64,000 nt of DNA from Salinimicrobium soli (GCF_048323655.1 NZ_JBLUWW010000002.1:795625-859624); one strand, 5' to 3'; positions 32,097 to 41,419 are shown, counted from the first letter of the stretch. The notes: generated by a model not told the origin, from the letters alone. Numbers and translations: made by a program.

Positions 32097-33200
32097 TTAG
32101 CCAAGAACCTGTTTCTGTTTACTATAAAAGGCGTCAGCCTGCAGCTGCATAAGCTCGCGTGCCTTTTTGCGTTTGTAGTCGTAGAGTTCCTGCTCTTCGG
32201 CAATGTCTGCATACACCTTGTGGTTTACACCCGCATCTGTTTTAAGGATGAGTTCGCGCTGCTGCAGCTGTTGTGCTACCCAGGTTTGCAGTGCGCTTTC
32301 TTCCTCTTCCAGCTTGAGGTCATAGGCGCCTTTTGGTGACAACAGCTTGGCGATAATAGGGGCAGTCTCAATCGCCAGGAACAACAACATAATGAACAAA
32401 GAAGGCAGGAACGGCAGTTCGCCTAAAGCGTTGATACGCGCCATGAGTCCGTCAAAACCATCAATAACCGGCTGCGACTCACTTACCCTGGCCTGGTATT
32501 CACTGTTCAGGGTAGCAATGTTGTCTTCCGTAGCTTCAATTTTTTCTGCATTTGTAGCTTTTAATTCCTTCAGGGCCAGGAGCTCGGCATCATGTTTTTC
32601 TCTTTTTTCGGCATATACCGGACCTTTACCCAATCTTTTTGTTCCGGCTGTTCCTTCGGCTTCCGCGATATAGGTACTGTAGAGCGCATTGACCTCGGCT
32701 TCCTTGACAGATACTTCCTCTTTTAAAGAAGCTATTTCCGCATTAAGTTCGGCTATCTGCGGATCAAACTGCGTGGCGATCTGTTCCCGGTTTGCCAGGG
32801 TCATATCATTTTTTTGTTCCAACAGGACCCGGTTGATCTCTTTCTCGAAAATTTTAATCTCCAGGGGTTTGGCGATCACCAGGGCGATGATCACTGCTAA
32901 AATGATCCGCGGAGTGGCCTGCAGTAATTCACTCCTGAAGTTGTTCTTCTTTTTGATCGTGGATACGATAAAACGATCCAGGTTAAAAATAAGGAGCCCC
33001 CAGATCAACCCGAACAGGACAGAGGTTAGATAATTGTCAAATACGGTGTATAGCGCGTAGGAAGAAGCAATAAATGCCATGACGGCCGTAAAGAAAACAG
33101 TGGCGCCTATGCCTGCATATTTTGTTTGTTCGCCGGGAGAACAGGAGTCAAGGATTTTGGTATCTGCCCCGGAGCAGAAAATAAAAAATCGTTTTAGCAT
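32097..33200 (-). CDS. DUF4407 domain-containing membrane protein
   Basis: Inner-membrane protein of 367 residues. Three hydrophobic segments near the N-terminus (about 30-50, 58-76, 95-113) precede a long coiled coil (about 120-245, QFDPQIAELNAEIASLKEE), then a fourth span (about 260-280) and a cytoplasmic helical tail. The pattern and the GADTKILDSCSPGEQTKYAG start are typical of DUF4407. Function unknown; it is found near mobile or defence-related genes in some genomes, which I only note. The last 21 codons are duplicated at 25033-25098. Confidence 0.88.
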   Translation of the reverse strand: MLKRFFIFCSGADTKILDSCSPGEQTKYAGIGATVFFTAVMAFIASSYALYTVFDNYLTSVLFGLIWGLLIFNLDRFIVSTIKKKNNFRSELLQATPRIILAVIIALVIAKPLEIKIFEKEINRVLLEQKNDMTLANREQIATQFDPQIAELNAEIASLKEEVSVKEAEVNALYSTYIAEAEGTAGTKRLGKGPVYAEKREKHDAELLALKELKATNAEKIEATEDNIATLNSEYQARVSESQPVIDGFDGLMARINALGELPFLPSLFIMLLFLAIETAPIIAKLLSPKGAYDLKLEEEESALQTWVAQQLQQRELILKTDAGVNHKVYADIAEEQELYDYKRKKARELMQLQADAFYSKQKQVLG

Positions 33201-33446
33201 GAGATGATGATTGATTGATGAAATCCTATAACGTTCAGTTTCAGGATTTCTTACAAAAAGACCTAAAATATAGAGGATGGAACATTATTAAAACAATGAT
33301 TTCGTGCAGGTAAAATGTGTTGACCTTCAAAAAGGTCTTACCGGATTTCCCTCCTTCAGAGAAATGTTCGGGGGTTGATGGTGAACTTCAACTCCTGGTA
33401 TCCGCTAGAAAAATGGAATTTGTGGAGGCCCAAAGACAGACCTCAT

Positions 33447-34556
33447 TTACCTGTCTTTACTTACAGAGAAATAAACGGAAAAGGTTGAACCTTTCCCCAG
33501 TTGGCTTTCCACCTTAATATTTCCGCCGTTATTTTCCACCATGCGTTTGATGATATAAAGTCCCATCCCTGTGCCTTCGATTTTGTGGGAAACCCGGGTA
33601 GATTTTTGGAAGATAGCCTCCTGATGCTCCACGGCAATTCCTTTGCCGTTGTCCTTTACCTGTAAGACGACGTGATCATCCTCTTTAACCGTAGAAATGT
33701 GGATCTTTAATGGTTTCCCGGCCTTCTTATATTTAATGGAGTTTCGCAGCAGGTTATATAAGATACTTCTTAAATTATTTCTTGAGAAGATAATTTCTGA
33801 AGTTTGAAAATCAGTAGCTATAGAAATCCCTTTATTAAAGATTTCCGACTTTAAAGAAATAATAACGTCCTGCGCGATGTTCTCAATATTTACCCTAACC
33901 GGTTCCCCTTCAAGTTCGGGTTGATCTTCACTTACAACTATAAAATCATTTAACAGATCTCTCATGGCATTGGAGCTGGCCTTTAGGGTACCTATATATT
34001 TTTCGAACTGAGGCGTATTCTGTTTGTTATAAGCATTCAATAAAGCATCAGAAAGCAATACTATAGCCGAAAGCGGCTGCCGTATATCGTGGGAAAGAGC
34101 GTCTATGAGGGTATTGTATTCAGAATTTAACTTCTCAAGTTCTCCTATAGCTCTAATTCTTTTAGTGATATCTACAAAAGTAATAATGACCCCATCGTTC
34201 CTGTTCTCCTCAAAGACCCGGTAGGGAAGAATATTCATTTGGAACCATTTCCCGTCGGTTGTTTGTACTTCCTTCTCAAGGATCTCCCCGGTTTGGATAA
34301 CTTCTTCAATATTTTCAATAAGAGTGGGAAAGCGAAAATTTTCTTTTACGTCATGAATATCTCTGTTCACATCCTCATCGGTAAGAGAGAATTGCTTCAT
34401 CGCAGGAGGGGTGAATTTCTTCAGGATAAGATTTCCATCGATGAAAAGCTGCGGAATTATTGTATTCGCGAAGTAATTCTCAAGATCCTGATTTTTCTTG
34501 TAATCATTTTCTGATCTATTTTCATCAATTACTTCAGACGTGCGGGGAAATATCAT
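33447..34556 (-). CDS. PAS-domain sensor histidine kinase
   Basis: Soluble kinase without membrane segments. Residues about 25-135 are a PAS domain of the CheR-linked type (LFIDGNLILKKFTPPAMKQF). HisKA box LSHDIRQPLS (His156), N box LLRNSIKYKKAG, G1 DNGKGIA and G2 GTGMGLYIIKRMVENNGG complete an HATPase. No receiver domain and no adjacent response regulator, so an orphan kinase. A sensed signal cannot be inferred. Confidence 0.92.
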   Translation of the reverse strand: MIFPRTSEVIDENRSENDYKKNQDLENYFANTIIPQLFIDGNLILKKFTPPAMKQFSLTDEDVNRDIHDVKENFRFPTLIENIEEVIQTGEILEKEVQTTDGKWFQMNILPYRVFEENRNDGVIITFVDITKRIRAIGELEKLNSEYNTLIDALSHDIRQPLSAIVLLSDALLNAYNKQNTPQFEKYIGTLKASSNAMRDLLNDFIVVSEDQPELEGEPVRVNIENIAQDVIISLKSEIFNKGISIATDFQTSEIIFSRNNLRSILYNLLRNSIKYKKAGKPLKIHISTVKEDDHVVLQVKDNGKGIAVEHQEAIFQKSTRVSHKIEGTGMGLYIIKRMVENNGGNIKVESQLGKGSTFSVYFSVSKDR

Positions 34557-34648
34557 TTTTAGAATTTTTTAAAGGTAGGTCTAATTAGGCTACCAATGTC
34601 TTATTATGGAAGCTTATTACAGAATCTTTTATTCTGATTATCAAAATC

Positions 34649-35968
34649 TTAGACAGGTATTTGTTTTTTCAGCTTTAGGACTTTCTTTTCCAAAGAGGTG
34701 ATCCTTTTAAGTATGGTAGATAGGATCAAACTGAAGAGTACGAAAACAATGAAAATAATAAAACCGGGTTGTAAAGAAGTTTTGTTGGTGGAAATACTTA
34801 CAAGGGAATCAGTTTCCATATTAAGCATTGACAGCTGATCATCCAGTATCCCCTGAAAACCAATATAAGCCATAAAGATCGCAATGACATACACATCGGC
34901 CATACTCCATTTTCCTGATTTAAAAGCGAAGAATTTCAGGATCCTGTTCTTTCTTATTTTGTCATTTCCGCCCAGGTAGATTTGTGTAGACAGTAATTTG
35001 GCCACAGGGAAAATGATGCTAAAAACAAGAATAAGAATCCCTACCAGGTAGGAGTCTGCCTTCCCGTTATTGAAGAGAATTCCTATTACATCCAGGATGC
35101 TCTTGCTTTGAAAGAAGATTACCTGGTCATTGAAGGTGATACTTTCCCCAATCAGTAGAAAATTAACTTGTTGAAAACGGGCATCTATTTCAATCATTGG
35201 TGCAGTAAGACCCGAAAACAGCACCACCAGGGAAACCAGGACCGAAATAATGAATAGTGGTGTGTGTACCGCTTTTTGACTTCTCAACAGCCACCACAGA
35301 AGAAGGAATACACCAATAATTCCCAATAGAATATAGGTGTAAAAATAGGTTTGATCTTCCAGGTAAAATATTTTCTGCGGAATTTTCTCATTGAATCCGG
35401 CAAGATCTTCCACCTCATATTTATCAAAAAGAGCCTTTATTTTCAGTGTTTCTAATTGAGAATCGGCATGGGTGAGGTCGCTGTATTCCTGAAGCTTGCT
35501 CTTAATGACATATTTCAAAGCCTCTTTATTTTCCGGCTTTTGAATTTCATTGACGATGGTCTGGGCGAACATGGGGACAAGTGCCCTTATTTTGTCTTCC
35601 GGAACCAGGGTTTTTACCGCGAATTTTCGAAGTTTAGCTTTAATTCCTTTCTGTTTTTGATCCAGAATATCTGCCCCCTTGTCAATGCCTGCCGTTAGTA
35701 TATTTTCCACCTGTTGAACCAGGGTATCCTCCTGGTCCTCTGTAAACTCGAATTCATCGATCCGGTTTAAAACCATTGTGGTTAGATGGTCACGCCAGAT
35801 GTTAACCGACATTATGCCGTGAGTGATACTGTTTAGCTCGCTGTAATCACTTTTAATTTCTGCTGCTTCGGAGGAGTATTTATATATTGAATAGCTGCTC
35901 CAGCCCGCGAGTAGCAGTAAAGCACCCGCGAAAAGAATTACAAGGAATTGCTGAAAGATCCTGGACAT
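34649..35968 (-). CDS. Paraquat-inducible protein A-like membrane protein
   Basis: An N-terminal membrane anchor (about 8-28) and a roughly 170-residue extracytoplasmic helical region precede a PqiA-like membrane domain with four spans. The PqiA hallmark FPVAKLLSTQIYL followed by KSGKWSMADVYVIAIFMAY lies at about 330-385. PqiA proteins belong to lipid-transport and envelope-maintenance pathways in Proteobacteria; here no PqiB/MCE gene is adjacent. 439 residues; the extra N-terminal region is lineage-specific. Confidence 0.82.
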   Translation of the reverse strand: MSRIFQQFLVILFAGALLLLAGWSSYSIYKYSSEAAEIKSDYSELNSITHGIMSVNIWRDHLTTMVLNRIDEFEFTEDQEDTLVQQVENILTAGIDKGADILDQKQKGIKAKLRKFAVKTLVPEDKIRALVPMFAQTIVNEIQKPENKEALKYVIKSKLQEYSDLTHADSQLETLKIKALFDKYEVEDLAGFNEKIPQKIFYLEDQTYFYTYILLGIIGVFLLLWWLLRSQKAVHTPLFIISVLVSLVVLFSGLTAPMIEIDARFQQVNFLLIGESITFNDQVIFFQSKSILDVIGILFNNGKADSYLVGILILVFSIIFPVAKLLSTQIYLGGNDKIRKNRILKFFAFKSGKWSMADVYVIAIFMAYIGFQGILDDQLSMLNMETDSLVSISTNKTSLQPGFIIFIVFVLFSLILSTILKRITSLEKKVLKLKKQIPV

Positions 35969-36009
35969 GGAGGTTGGAATTTTTTAAAGGTAGTCTTTAG
36001 GATTGATTA

Positions 36010-36060
36010 CGTAACAAGGAACAATAAACAATTAACAATGAACAATAAACAATAAACAGC
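36010..36060. repeat. Quasi-periodic AACAATGAACAATAAACAA micro-repeat
   Basis: Five irregular units of AACAATAAACAATTAACAAT type upstream of the PqiA-like gene and 18 bases before palindrome A16. Confidence 0.8.
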
Positions 36061-36077
36061 TCATCTATAATCATTTA

Positions 36078-36176
36078 CGTGAGTTCGATTGAATTTAAGA
36101 CTGCGATAGCAGGATGAAATTCGTATCGAGAACCAGTGAATTTCAGAATTCCTTTGCTGGATGAAATTTGTATCAG
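36078..36176. repeat. Nested palindrome A16 (diverged left half)
   Basis: ACGTGAGTTCGATTG, GACTGCGATAGCAGGATGAA hairpin, GTATCGAGAACCAGTGAATT, then TTTCAGAATTCCTTTGCTGG and a final GTATC. The rightmost member of the family in this window. Confidence 0.72.
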
Positions 36177-36505
36177 GAAAAAGCGGGGCCTTACTACGAA
36201 GTGACAGGCTAAGTCATATCATATTTTCCTGAAAAAGCATAATGAAACCTGCACCTTTAATTTCCCCTAAACCTACTCCTTTATTCTTGTATAGTTTTGA
36301 CTATCAAATTATAAACGATGGTTTTTTTAATGGTTTTTGATATATTTATATTGCTTTTACATTTTGGCTTTATTATGATCAATTCTCTCTTCAGGCTAAA
36401 GAGTAATCCTTGCCACCCAACTTTAAAATCCCTACATATAAGTTTTCTGCTCTCGGTGTGCCGGGAGTATAAGTAGTCTTGAGACAATTAAGCAGGATTA
36501 AAACT
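36177..36505. other. Intergenic region upstream of the HNH cassette
   Basis: AT-rich, no palindromes of the A family after 36176, no credible gene. It presumably carries the promoter of the next three genes and of the divergent PqiA-like gene further left. Confidence 0.4.
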
Positions 36506-36814
36506 GTGGAATATTATATTTTTTGTGAATATTATTTAGCTCGACGCACAGATGCTTTCATTTGTGAGTGGTTCATCAATGGAGAATGGAAAGAAGATAA
36601 ACGCAGAACTTTGGCTTTAGAAGATGCTTTGAACGATTATGGGGATTATAGTTTTATGGATCAAGATCAAATAACAGAAATAATGGCGACAGAACTAATT
36701 CAAAAAGGGACGATAGTCCTGAATGGAGACATTGGTTACGGGACAACTTATTATGAACCTAAAAAAATTCGATTAAGGAATTGGAAAAGGCCAAACAAGA
36801 ATTTTCAATCGTAA
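36506..36814 (+). CDS. Small protein of unknown function, first gene of HNH cassette
   Basis: Not recognised. Start uncertain: GTG at 36506 gives (M)EYYIFCEYYLARRTD, a TTG at 36479 would add nine residues; no ATG fits. About 102 residues, aromatic-rich, soluble, with an alternating beta start (EYYIFCEYYLARR, FICEWFINGEWKED). It precedes two more genes on the same strand with gaps of 13 and 36 bases. The context suggests an accessory or immunity-like role, unproven. Confidence 0.55.
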   Translation: MEYYIFCEYYLARRTDAFICEWFINGEWKEDKRRTLALEDALNDYGDYSFMDQDQITEIMATELIQKGTIVLNGDIGYGTTYYEPKKIRLRNWKRPNKNFQS

Positions 36815-36827
36815 AAATTTTCGCAGA

Positions 36828-37163
36828 ATGGCATTTGCTTTAAGAGTTTCTGGCACAACTAAAAACGGGGAGGAAGTACAAATAGAACCTTCCTGGTGGA
36901 ATATAAATGAACTGAGGAATACATATGATTTCACAGAAGAACTTGATTATTACCTGGACTGCTATTTATATGTTGACAAACAGACCTTACAGGAAATCAT
37001 GAAAAGTCAGGAGAAATACCGAAGGAAAGAAAGCTTCAAAGTTGATTATTGGATGGAAGAAAACCAGCGGACTGAGTCAGAATTAGACCACTTTGTAGCA
37101 AACTTAGAGAAAGACTCCACGATAAAAATTTGGATTTATGAATGGGAATCGGGACTTGGCTAG
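36828..37163 (+). CDS. Small acidic protein, possible immunity-type partner
   Basis: Not recognised. 111 residues, acidic and aromatic-rich (SWWNINELRNTYDFTEELDY), no signal peptide. It begins with a beta segment (FALRVSGTTKNGEEVQIEPS) and ends STIKIWIYEWESGLG. It lies 36 bases upstream of an HNH nuclease gene. Size and acidity are like nuclease immunity proteins; that is inference from context. Confidence 0.6.
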   Translation: MAFALRVSGTTKNGEEVQIEPSWWNINELRNTYDFTEELDYYLDCYLYVDKQTLQEIMKSQEKYRRKESFKVDYWMEENQRTESELDHFVANLEKDSTIKIWIYEWESGLG

Positions 37164-37199
37164 TTCCGTTGGGTGGAATAACAAACAAATGCTTGGTAA

Positions 37200-37793
37200 A
37201 TGGATAAAGCTTTACTGATCAAAAATATTTGCGGTTTACTATTAGAGGATAGGAAGCAGGACTGTATCGACATGGCAATGGAAAAATTTCCTTTCGTTGA
37301 GAGCTCTCCTCAGAAAAGCCAGTATTCAAGATATCAGATGTGTAGAGTTTTTTTGAGAGATGGGTTCATTGATCGATATTCTGGCAACAAACTACTCTTT
37401 CCCGGATTGATCAAGACCTTAACGATTGAATTTCCTGATATTTTTAAGTATCACAGAAACTGGAAAATGTCTGATACCCACATGATCTATTGGGATCTAT
37501 TTCCCACAATTGATCATTTGATCCCGTTGGCCCGGGGCGGAAAAGATATTTTCGACAACCGGATTACAACCTCTATGATCCGTAATTCAGCCAAGTCAAA
37601 TTGGACAATAGAAGAAATCGGTTGGGCATTACACCCAAAAGGTCACCTTGATGATTGGGACGGTCTAGTACATTATTTCCTCGAATTAACTAATAAAAAT
37701 CCTTATTACGAAAAGGATAACTACGTACGGAATTGGAAAGGCAGTTTACTTAGAGCTATGGATGGAATATATCCGGTCAAAAGCAACTGTTAG
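37200..37793 (+). CDS. HNH endonuclease family protein
   Basis: 197 residues. Between a helical N-terminus (about 1-65) and C-terminus there is an HNH-like core: DRYSGNKLLF, then FPTIDHLIPLARGG (Asp-His and GG), and NRITTSMIRNSAKSNW carrying the downstream Asn. The typical first-Cys pair of many HNH domains is lacking. No secretion signal, so an intracellular nuclease, plausibly restriction-like, toxin-like or homing-type. Third gene of a compact cassette with two small unknown proteins. Confidence 0.8.
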   Translation: MDKALLIKNICGLLLEDRKQDCIDMAMEKFPFVESSPQKSQYSRYQMCRVFLRDGFIDRYSGNKLLFPGLIKTLTIEFPDIFKYHRNWKMSDTHMIYWDLFPTIDHLIPLARGGKDIFDNRITTSMIRNSAKSNWTIEEIGWALHPKGHLDDWDGLVHYFLELTNKNPYYEKDNYVRNWKGSLLRAMDGIYPVKSNC

Positions 37794-38101
37794 AAAACCG
37801 GTCCCAGTCCCTACTTCCCAAAAAATCATTTGATTTGTCCCAGTACATGGGGGTATGTTTGGAGGTACAAAAAGGTACTTTAAATTGACAAGGGAATTAG
37901 CTCTGTGTTCTTGTGATTTTTTTTGAAGATATTTTCGCCCCTAAATTCACTATTCTGTTTTTATCCTGTAGTATATCAATAAGAGTTTCAAAAAAAAAGA
38001 ATTCTTTTTTTTGAAATATTTGATTAAATTTAAAAGCCGCATTTTCTTCTATGCTTTTTCCTTAGTTCCCCCTTTTATGCAAATTAATAATTCATAGAAG
38101 G
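37794..38101. other. Intergenic region with T-tract motif and A/T palindrome
   Basis: 308 bases without gene. Contains TTCTTGTGATTTTTTTTGAA (from about 37909), similar to a motif upstream of the gene at 41530, and a palindrome TTTCAAAAAAAAAGAATTC with its mirror (about 37986-38016). Confidence 0.5.
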
Positions 38102-38851
38102 ATGAATAACTATACCACCTTTTCTGCATGTAATGCTTTTAAAGCACGTCAATTTGCTATTAAGCTAACGGTTTTATTATTCTGTTTTCAACCAGCAATT
38201 GCGCAATCCCTCAGGGTAAATAAATCTTTAAACCCTAAAGAGGGATTTATAGATGAGTACTATGAATATGCTCCAAGTTCCGGCTTAGTGGTTGCCGGTG
38301 TTATGTTGAACAACTCGACAGAAAAACTGGACCCGACTCATTGTTATTCATTCATCCCTAAAGTTGCTAAATCCTTACTTTGTGTAGCTATTACCTCCAA
38401 GGATGGAAGGTATAAGGGAGCTTTCCAGTATGATATAACTAATGTACAATCTGGATGGTTCCAGCTAAATTTCCCTACAGAACATAGGGAGGAACTAGAT
38501 AAATACAGGAGTGACGAAATTATTATTGTTTCTACCATTGCAGATGCGTGCTCCTCTGACAATGAGTTTTTTTACACTCCTTCTGTTTGGAGACCAGATA
38601 GTAATGAAGAGGTTGTGATTTATCTAAATTCCAGCGAAATGGTTTTTTTGATAGGTAGTAACGAAAAAGGAGTAATTGAACTGAGAAAGCCTTTTGTAGA
38701 TGTGACAGGTAGGATGCGGCCGAAATCTTTTAATAAAAAATGTTTGGTCACACTAAAGGAGTTGAAACAATACAAAATGGAATTGGAATATCGCTCAGGG
38801 AAAGGCCCCCGGGCAGAAAAAAAATATGTTGCATTTCCATTTAAAATATAA
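38102..38851 (+). CDS. Exported protein of unknown function, first of a three-gene cluster
   Basis: Not recognised. A long n-region and hydrophobic core end in AIAQS, a plausible signal-peptidase I site near residue 35. The mature 215 residues look beta-rich (EYAPSSGLVVAGVMLNN, GAFQYDITNVQSGWFQLNFP) with four cysteines. It ends six bases before the next gene, so they are cotranscribed and probably act together in the envelope. Confidence 0.7.
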   Translation: MNNYTTFSACNAFKARQFAIKLTVLLFCFQPAIAQSLRVNKSLNPKEGFIDEYYEYAPSSGLVVAGVMLNNSTEKLDPTHCYSFIPKVAKSLLCVAITSKDGRYKGAFQYDITNVQSGWFQLNFPTEHREELDKYRSDEIIIVSTIADACSSDNEFFYTPSVWRPDSNEEVVIYLNSSEMVFLIGSNEKGVIELRKPFVDVTGRMRPKSFNKKCLVTLKELKQYKMELEYRSGKGPRAEKKYVAFPFKI

Positions 38852-38857
38852 GGGATC

Positions 38858-41419
38858 ATGTTCAGGAAATATACAAAACTTCTTCTGTGGGGCCTTATAC
38901 CCGCTTTTTTAGTAATCTGTTTTATTCTCTTTGTTTTATCTGTGTACACTCCTCATCCTACCACCTTCGACGTGGTAGCCAAAACTGAGAGAGCAGAATT
39001 TAGAAATGATAGCCTGTATCAATTTGAAGTTAAAGATGCCTATATCTCAGGATTCGGTGATGGAACTCTTATTGACACTTTTTTTTCAGGCTCTTTCAGA
39101 CCAGCCGATTCTGTGAAAATCGTTATTGAACGTATCGGTTTTGGTCCTTTGACAGTGGAATTGATCACAGGCCAGAGCGAGAGTACCGGTAAATTCTATA
39201 ATGATGAGGAATTTATTGAGGATGCAGGATTTTATACTACATTTTATTTAGATGACATAGGCCATAGGATGAACAATGGCGATACCTTTTTAATGGCATT
39301 TCGATCAGATTCTATAAGTATAGGAAAGGATCCAATTGAAGGAGAGGGTTCCTCAGCTATTCTTCGGTCAGGAGAAATTCAGCTGTTGGGGGAATCGGTA
39401 CTCGGAAAAAAATTTGGAGGAGACATTTTTCCTGCTGGAAATCATTCTTTAAGTCCTGGTTACCAATTTACCATAGAAGATGCAAAAGGGAGTGCCCATG
39501 GATTTATTACGGTCAACGATGAGCCCGGTTTTATTTTAGCCTATAAGCAGAGGGGGGTAAGAGGAATAATTGTCCCGCCTGGTCCCTCTGTCTCCTTCAA
39601 GACCCAGGGCTTTCCAATTTACGTTTCTTTCCTTGACCGTTTTCTTAAAGATCCATTATTCAAGTCCCTTTCTATATTATTTGGTGGACTCGCCATTCTT
39701 GCCGGCTTTTTTACCCTGCTTTTTGAATACAAAAACTATGTTAAGGATGCCGAACCTGGAGTTATGTTAATCAGTAAAAGAAAGAAAAAGAATAAGAAAA
39801 AGAATAAGAAAATGAAAAAGAAAAATATTAGGAAGGCGATTTTAAGTAAAAAGATGTCCCTGCTACTCTTTTATTTTCTTTGTTATTCCATTCAATCCCA
39901 GGAGTTAGTTAATCTCGAGGCAGCCGAAGTTGGTAAGGGATTCTTAAGGTCTAACGGTGAGACCTGTTATCTTATTACACCGGCTCATGTGTTGGAAAAC
40001 TACAGAGGATTGTTGAAGGTCACCAATGCAAACAACAAATCCTACGAGATGGCCATGACAAACATTAACACCTTTGATCCTGACTTAGCTATTCTTCCCC
40101 TTCCTGAAGACAATCCTTTTAAGTGCCTGATAATGGAAAAGGTTGTTGAGGCGGAAGAAATTCAGTCGGGGCCAGATGAAGGGTATCTTAAATATACAAT
40201 CAATGGTTCTCTGAAATCGATTCCTGTTTATATTCTCGAAAAAGGCACGGCAATAATTGTAATTCAACCCAAGCTGCCCAATGAGGAAGATGTACTCAGA
40301 CCTGGATTAAGTGGTTCAGTACTCTTTGGCCAAGTAAAGGGGCAACAGATGGCTTTAGGAATATTTCAAAAACTAGATAAGGATGATCAAAAAAAAGGGA
40401 TAGTCTTGCAAATGGATGATATTAATAATATTCTCACCCGTTTTTTTCCTGCCATTGAACCTACCATGGATGTGGTCACTGCACAACAGATCTTGGATAG
40501 GCAGATCGAGCGGAGGGATGGTTCACAACAGGGACAGGGAGAGGCAGTAAAGGCACTAATAAAGCATAAACAATCATTTTCCAACGTGGATTTGAGCGGG
40601 ATTTCTTTCAAAGGATCAGATATTAGCAATGGAAAATTTGACGATGCCCGGATGCATGTCACTGATCTTTCACAAGTGGAAGCTGAAAATGTCAGCCTTA
40701 ACGACGTTGGTTTACGTTTCGGAGACGTCTCCAATGGTAATTTTAAAAATGCTGAGTTTTCAAGGGTTTATGCTCCCTTCCTCCTCGGACAGAACGTAAA
40801 TTTTGAAGATGCCAACCTTAAAAGGACAAATTTCTTCGGCGCAGATCTCAGAAATGCAGTTTTTAAAAATGCAGATTTGACAGGTGCATCTTTTGACTTC
40901 GCAGATCTGACAGGCGCTAATTTTGAAGGAGCTATTCTTAAAAACACATTTTTCAATGGAAGTATTTTGGATGCGGTGAACTTCCAAAATGCCATTATAG
41001 AAAACATGTCTATAGTCGGAGCCTCTGCCAAAACATGGAATATTTTTTCAGCAAAACAAAAGTTAGGTCTTTGCTGGAAAAACCCTAACCTAAAGGATGA
41101 GGCGCGGCTTTACTGGAGCGTAGACCTAATGGAACGGTGGCCGTCGGACCGTTATTCCTCGGGATATGAATATAATATTAAGAAAGTAGAATGGGCATTT
41201 TTAAATTTTGGATCCTCCACCTTACCGGAATGTGCACTCTATGAAGCAGAAATACCTGTGGGGTATAAGTATCAGCTTTACGGTCCTACTTTTGGTATTT
41301 ACCTGGATAGGGAGTACTACCAGAAGGCGGGAAGATATCAAAAGATTCAACAACAGGTGCAGGCTCACCTAGAATTACTTAAGAGGCATCTTTTGCCGGA
41401 GAATAATTACAAAAAGTGA
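38858..41419 (+). CDS. Membrane-anchored trypsin-like peptidase with pentapeptide repeats (fusion-like)
   Basis: 853 residues with unusual architecture. First, a membrane span (8-30), an extracytoplasmic beta domain (about 35-260) and a second span (about 269-292). Then a lysine-rich run (about 308-332) encoded by A/AAG repeats, and a hydrophobic segment (MSLLLFYFLCYS from Met333) that looks like a fresh signal peptide. Next a trypsin-fold domain with putative triad His377 (TPAHVL), Asp409 (DPDLAIL) and Ser485 (GLSGS). Pentapeptide repeats follow (about 577-725, ANLKRTNFFGADLRNAVFKN), then a 120-residue C-terminal region. It may be two ancestral genes joined in frame. Confidence 0.75.
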   Translation: MFRKYTKLLLWGLIPAFLVICFILFVLSVYTPHPTTFDVVAKTERAEFRNDSLYQFEVKDAYISGFGDGTLIDTFFSGSFRPADSVKIVIERIGFGPLTVELITGQSESTGKFYNDEEFIEDAGFYTTFYLDDIGHRMNNGDTFLMAFRSDSISIGKDPIEGEGSSAILRSGEIQLLGESVLGKKFGGDIFPAGNHSLSPGYQFTIEDAKGSAHGFITVNDEPGFILAYKQRGVRGIIVPPGPSVSFKTQGFPIYVSFLDRFLKDPLFKSLSILFGGLAILAGFFTLLFEYKNYVKDAEPGVMLISKRKKKNKKKNKKMKKKNIRKAILSKKMSLLLFYFLCYSIQSQELVNLEAAEVGKGFLRSNGETCYLITPAHVLENYRGLLKVTNANNKSYEMAMTNINTFDPDLAILPLPEDNPFKCLIMEKVVEAEEIQSGPDEGYLKYTINGSLKSIPVYILEKGTAIIVIQPKLPNEEDVLRPGLSGSVLFGQVKGQQMALGIFQKLDKDDQKKGIVLQMDDINNILTRFFPAIEPTMDVVTAQQILDRQIERRDGSQQGQGEAVKALIKHKQSFSNVDLSGISFKGSDISNGKFDDARMHVTDLSQVEAENVSLNDVGLRFGDVSNGNFKNAEFSRVYAPFLLGQNVNFEDANLKRTNFFGADLRNAVFKNADLTGASFDFADLTGANFEGAILKNTFFNGSILDAVNFQNAIIENMSIVGASAKTWNIFSAKQKLGLCWKNPNLKDEARLYWSVDLMERWPSDRYSSGYEYNIKKVEWAFLNFGSSTLPECALYEAEIPVGYKYQLYGPTFGIYLDREYYQKAGRYQKIQQQVQAHLELLKRHLLPENNYKK

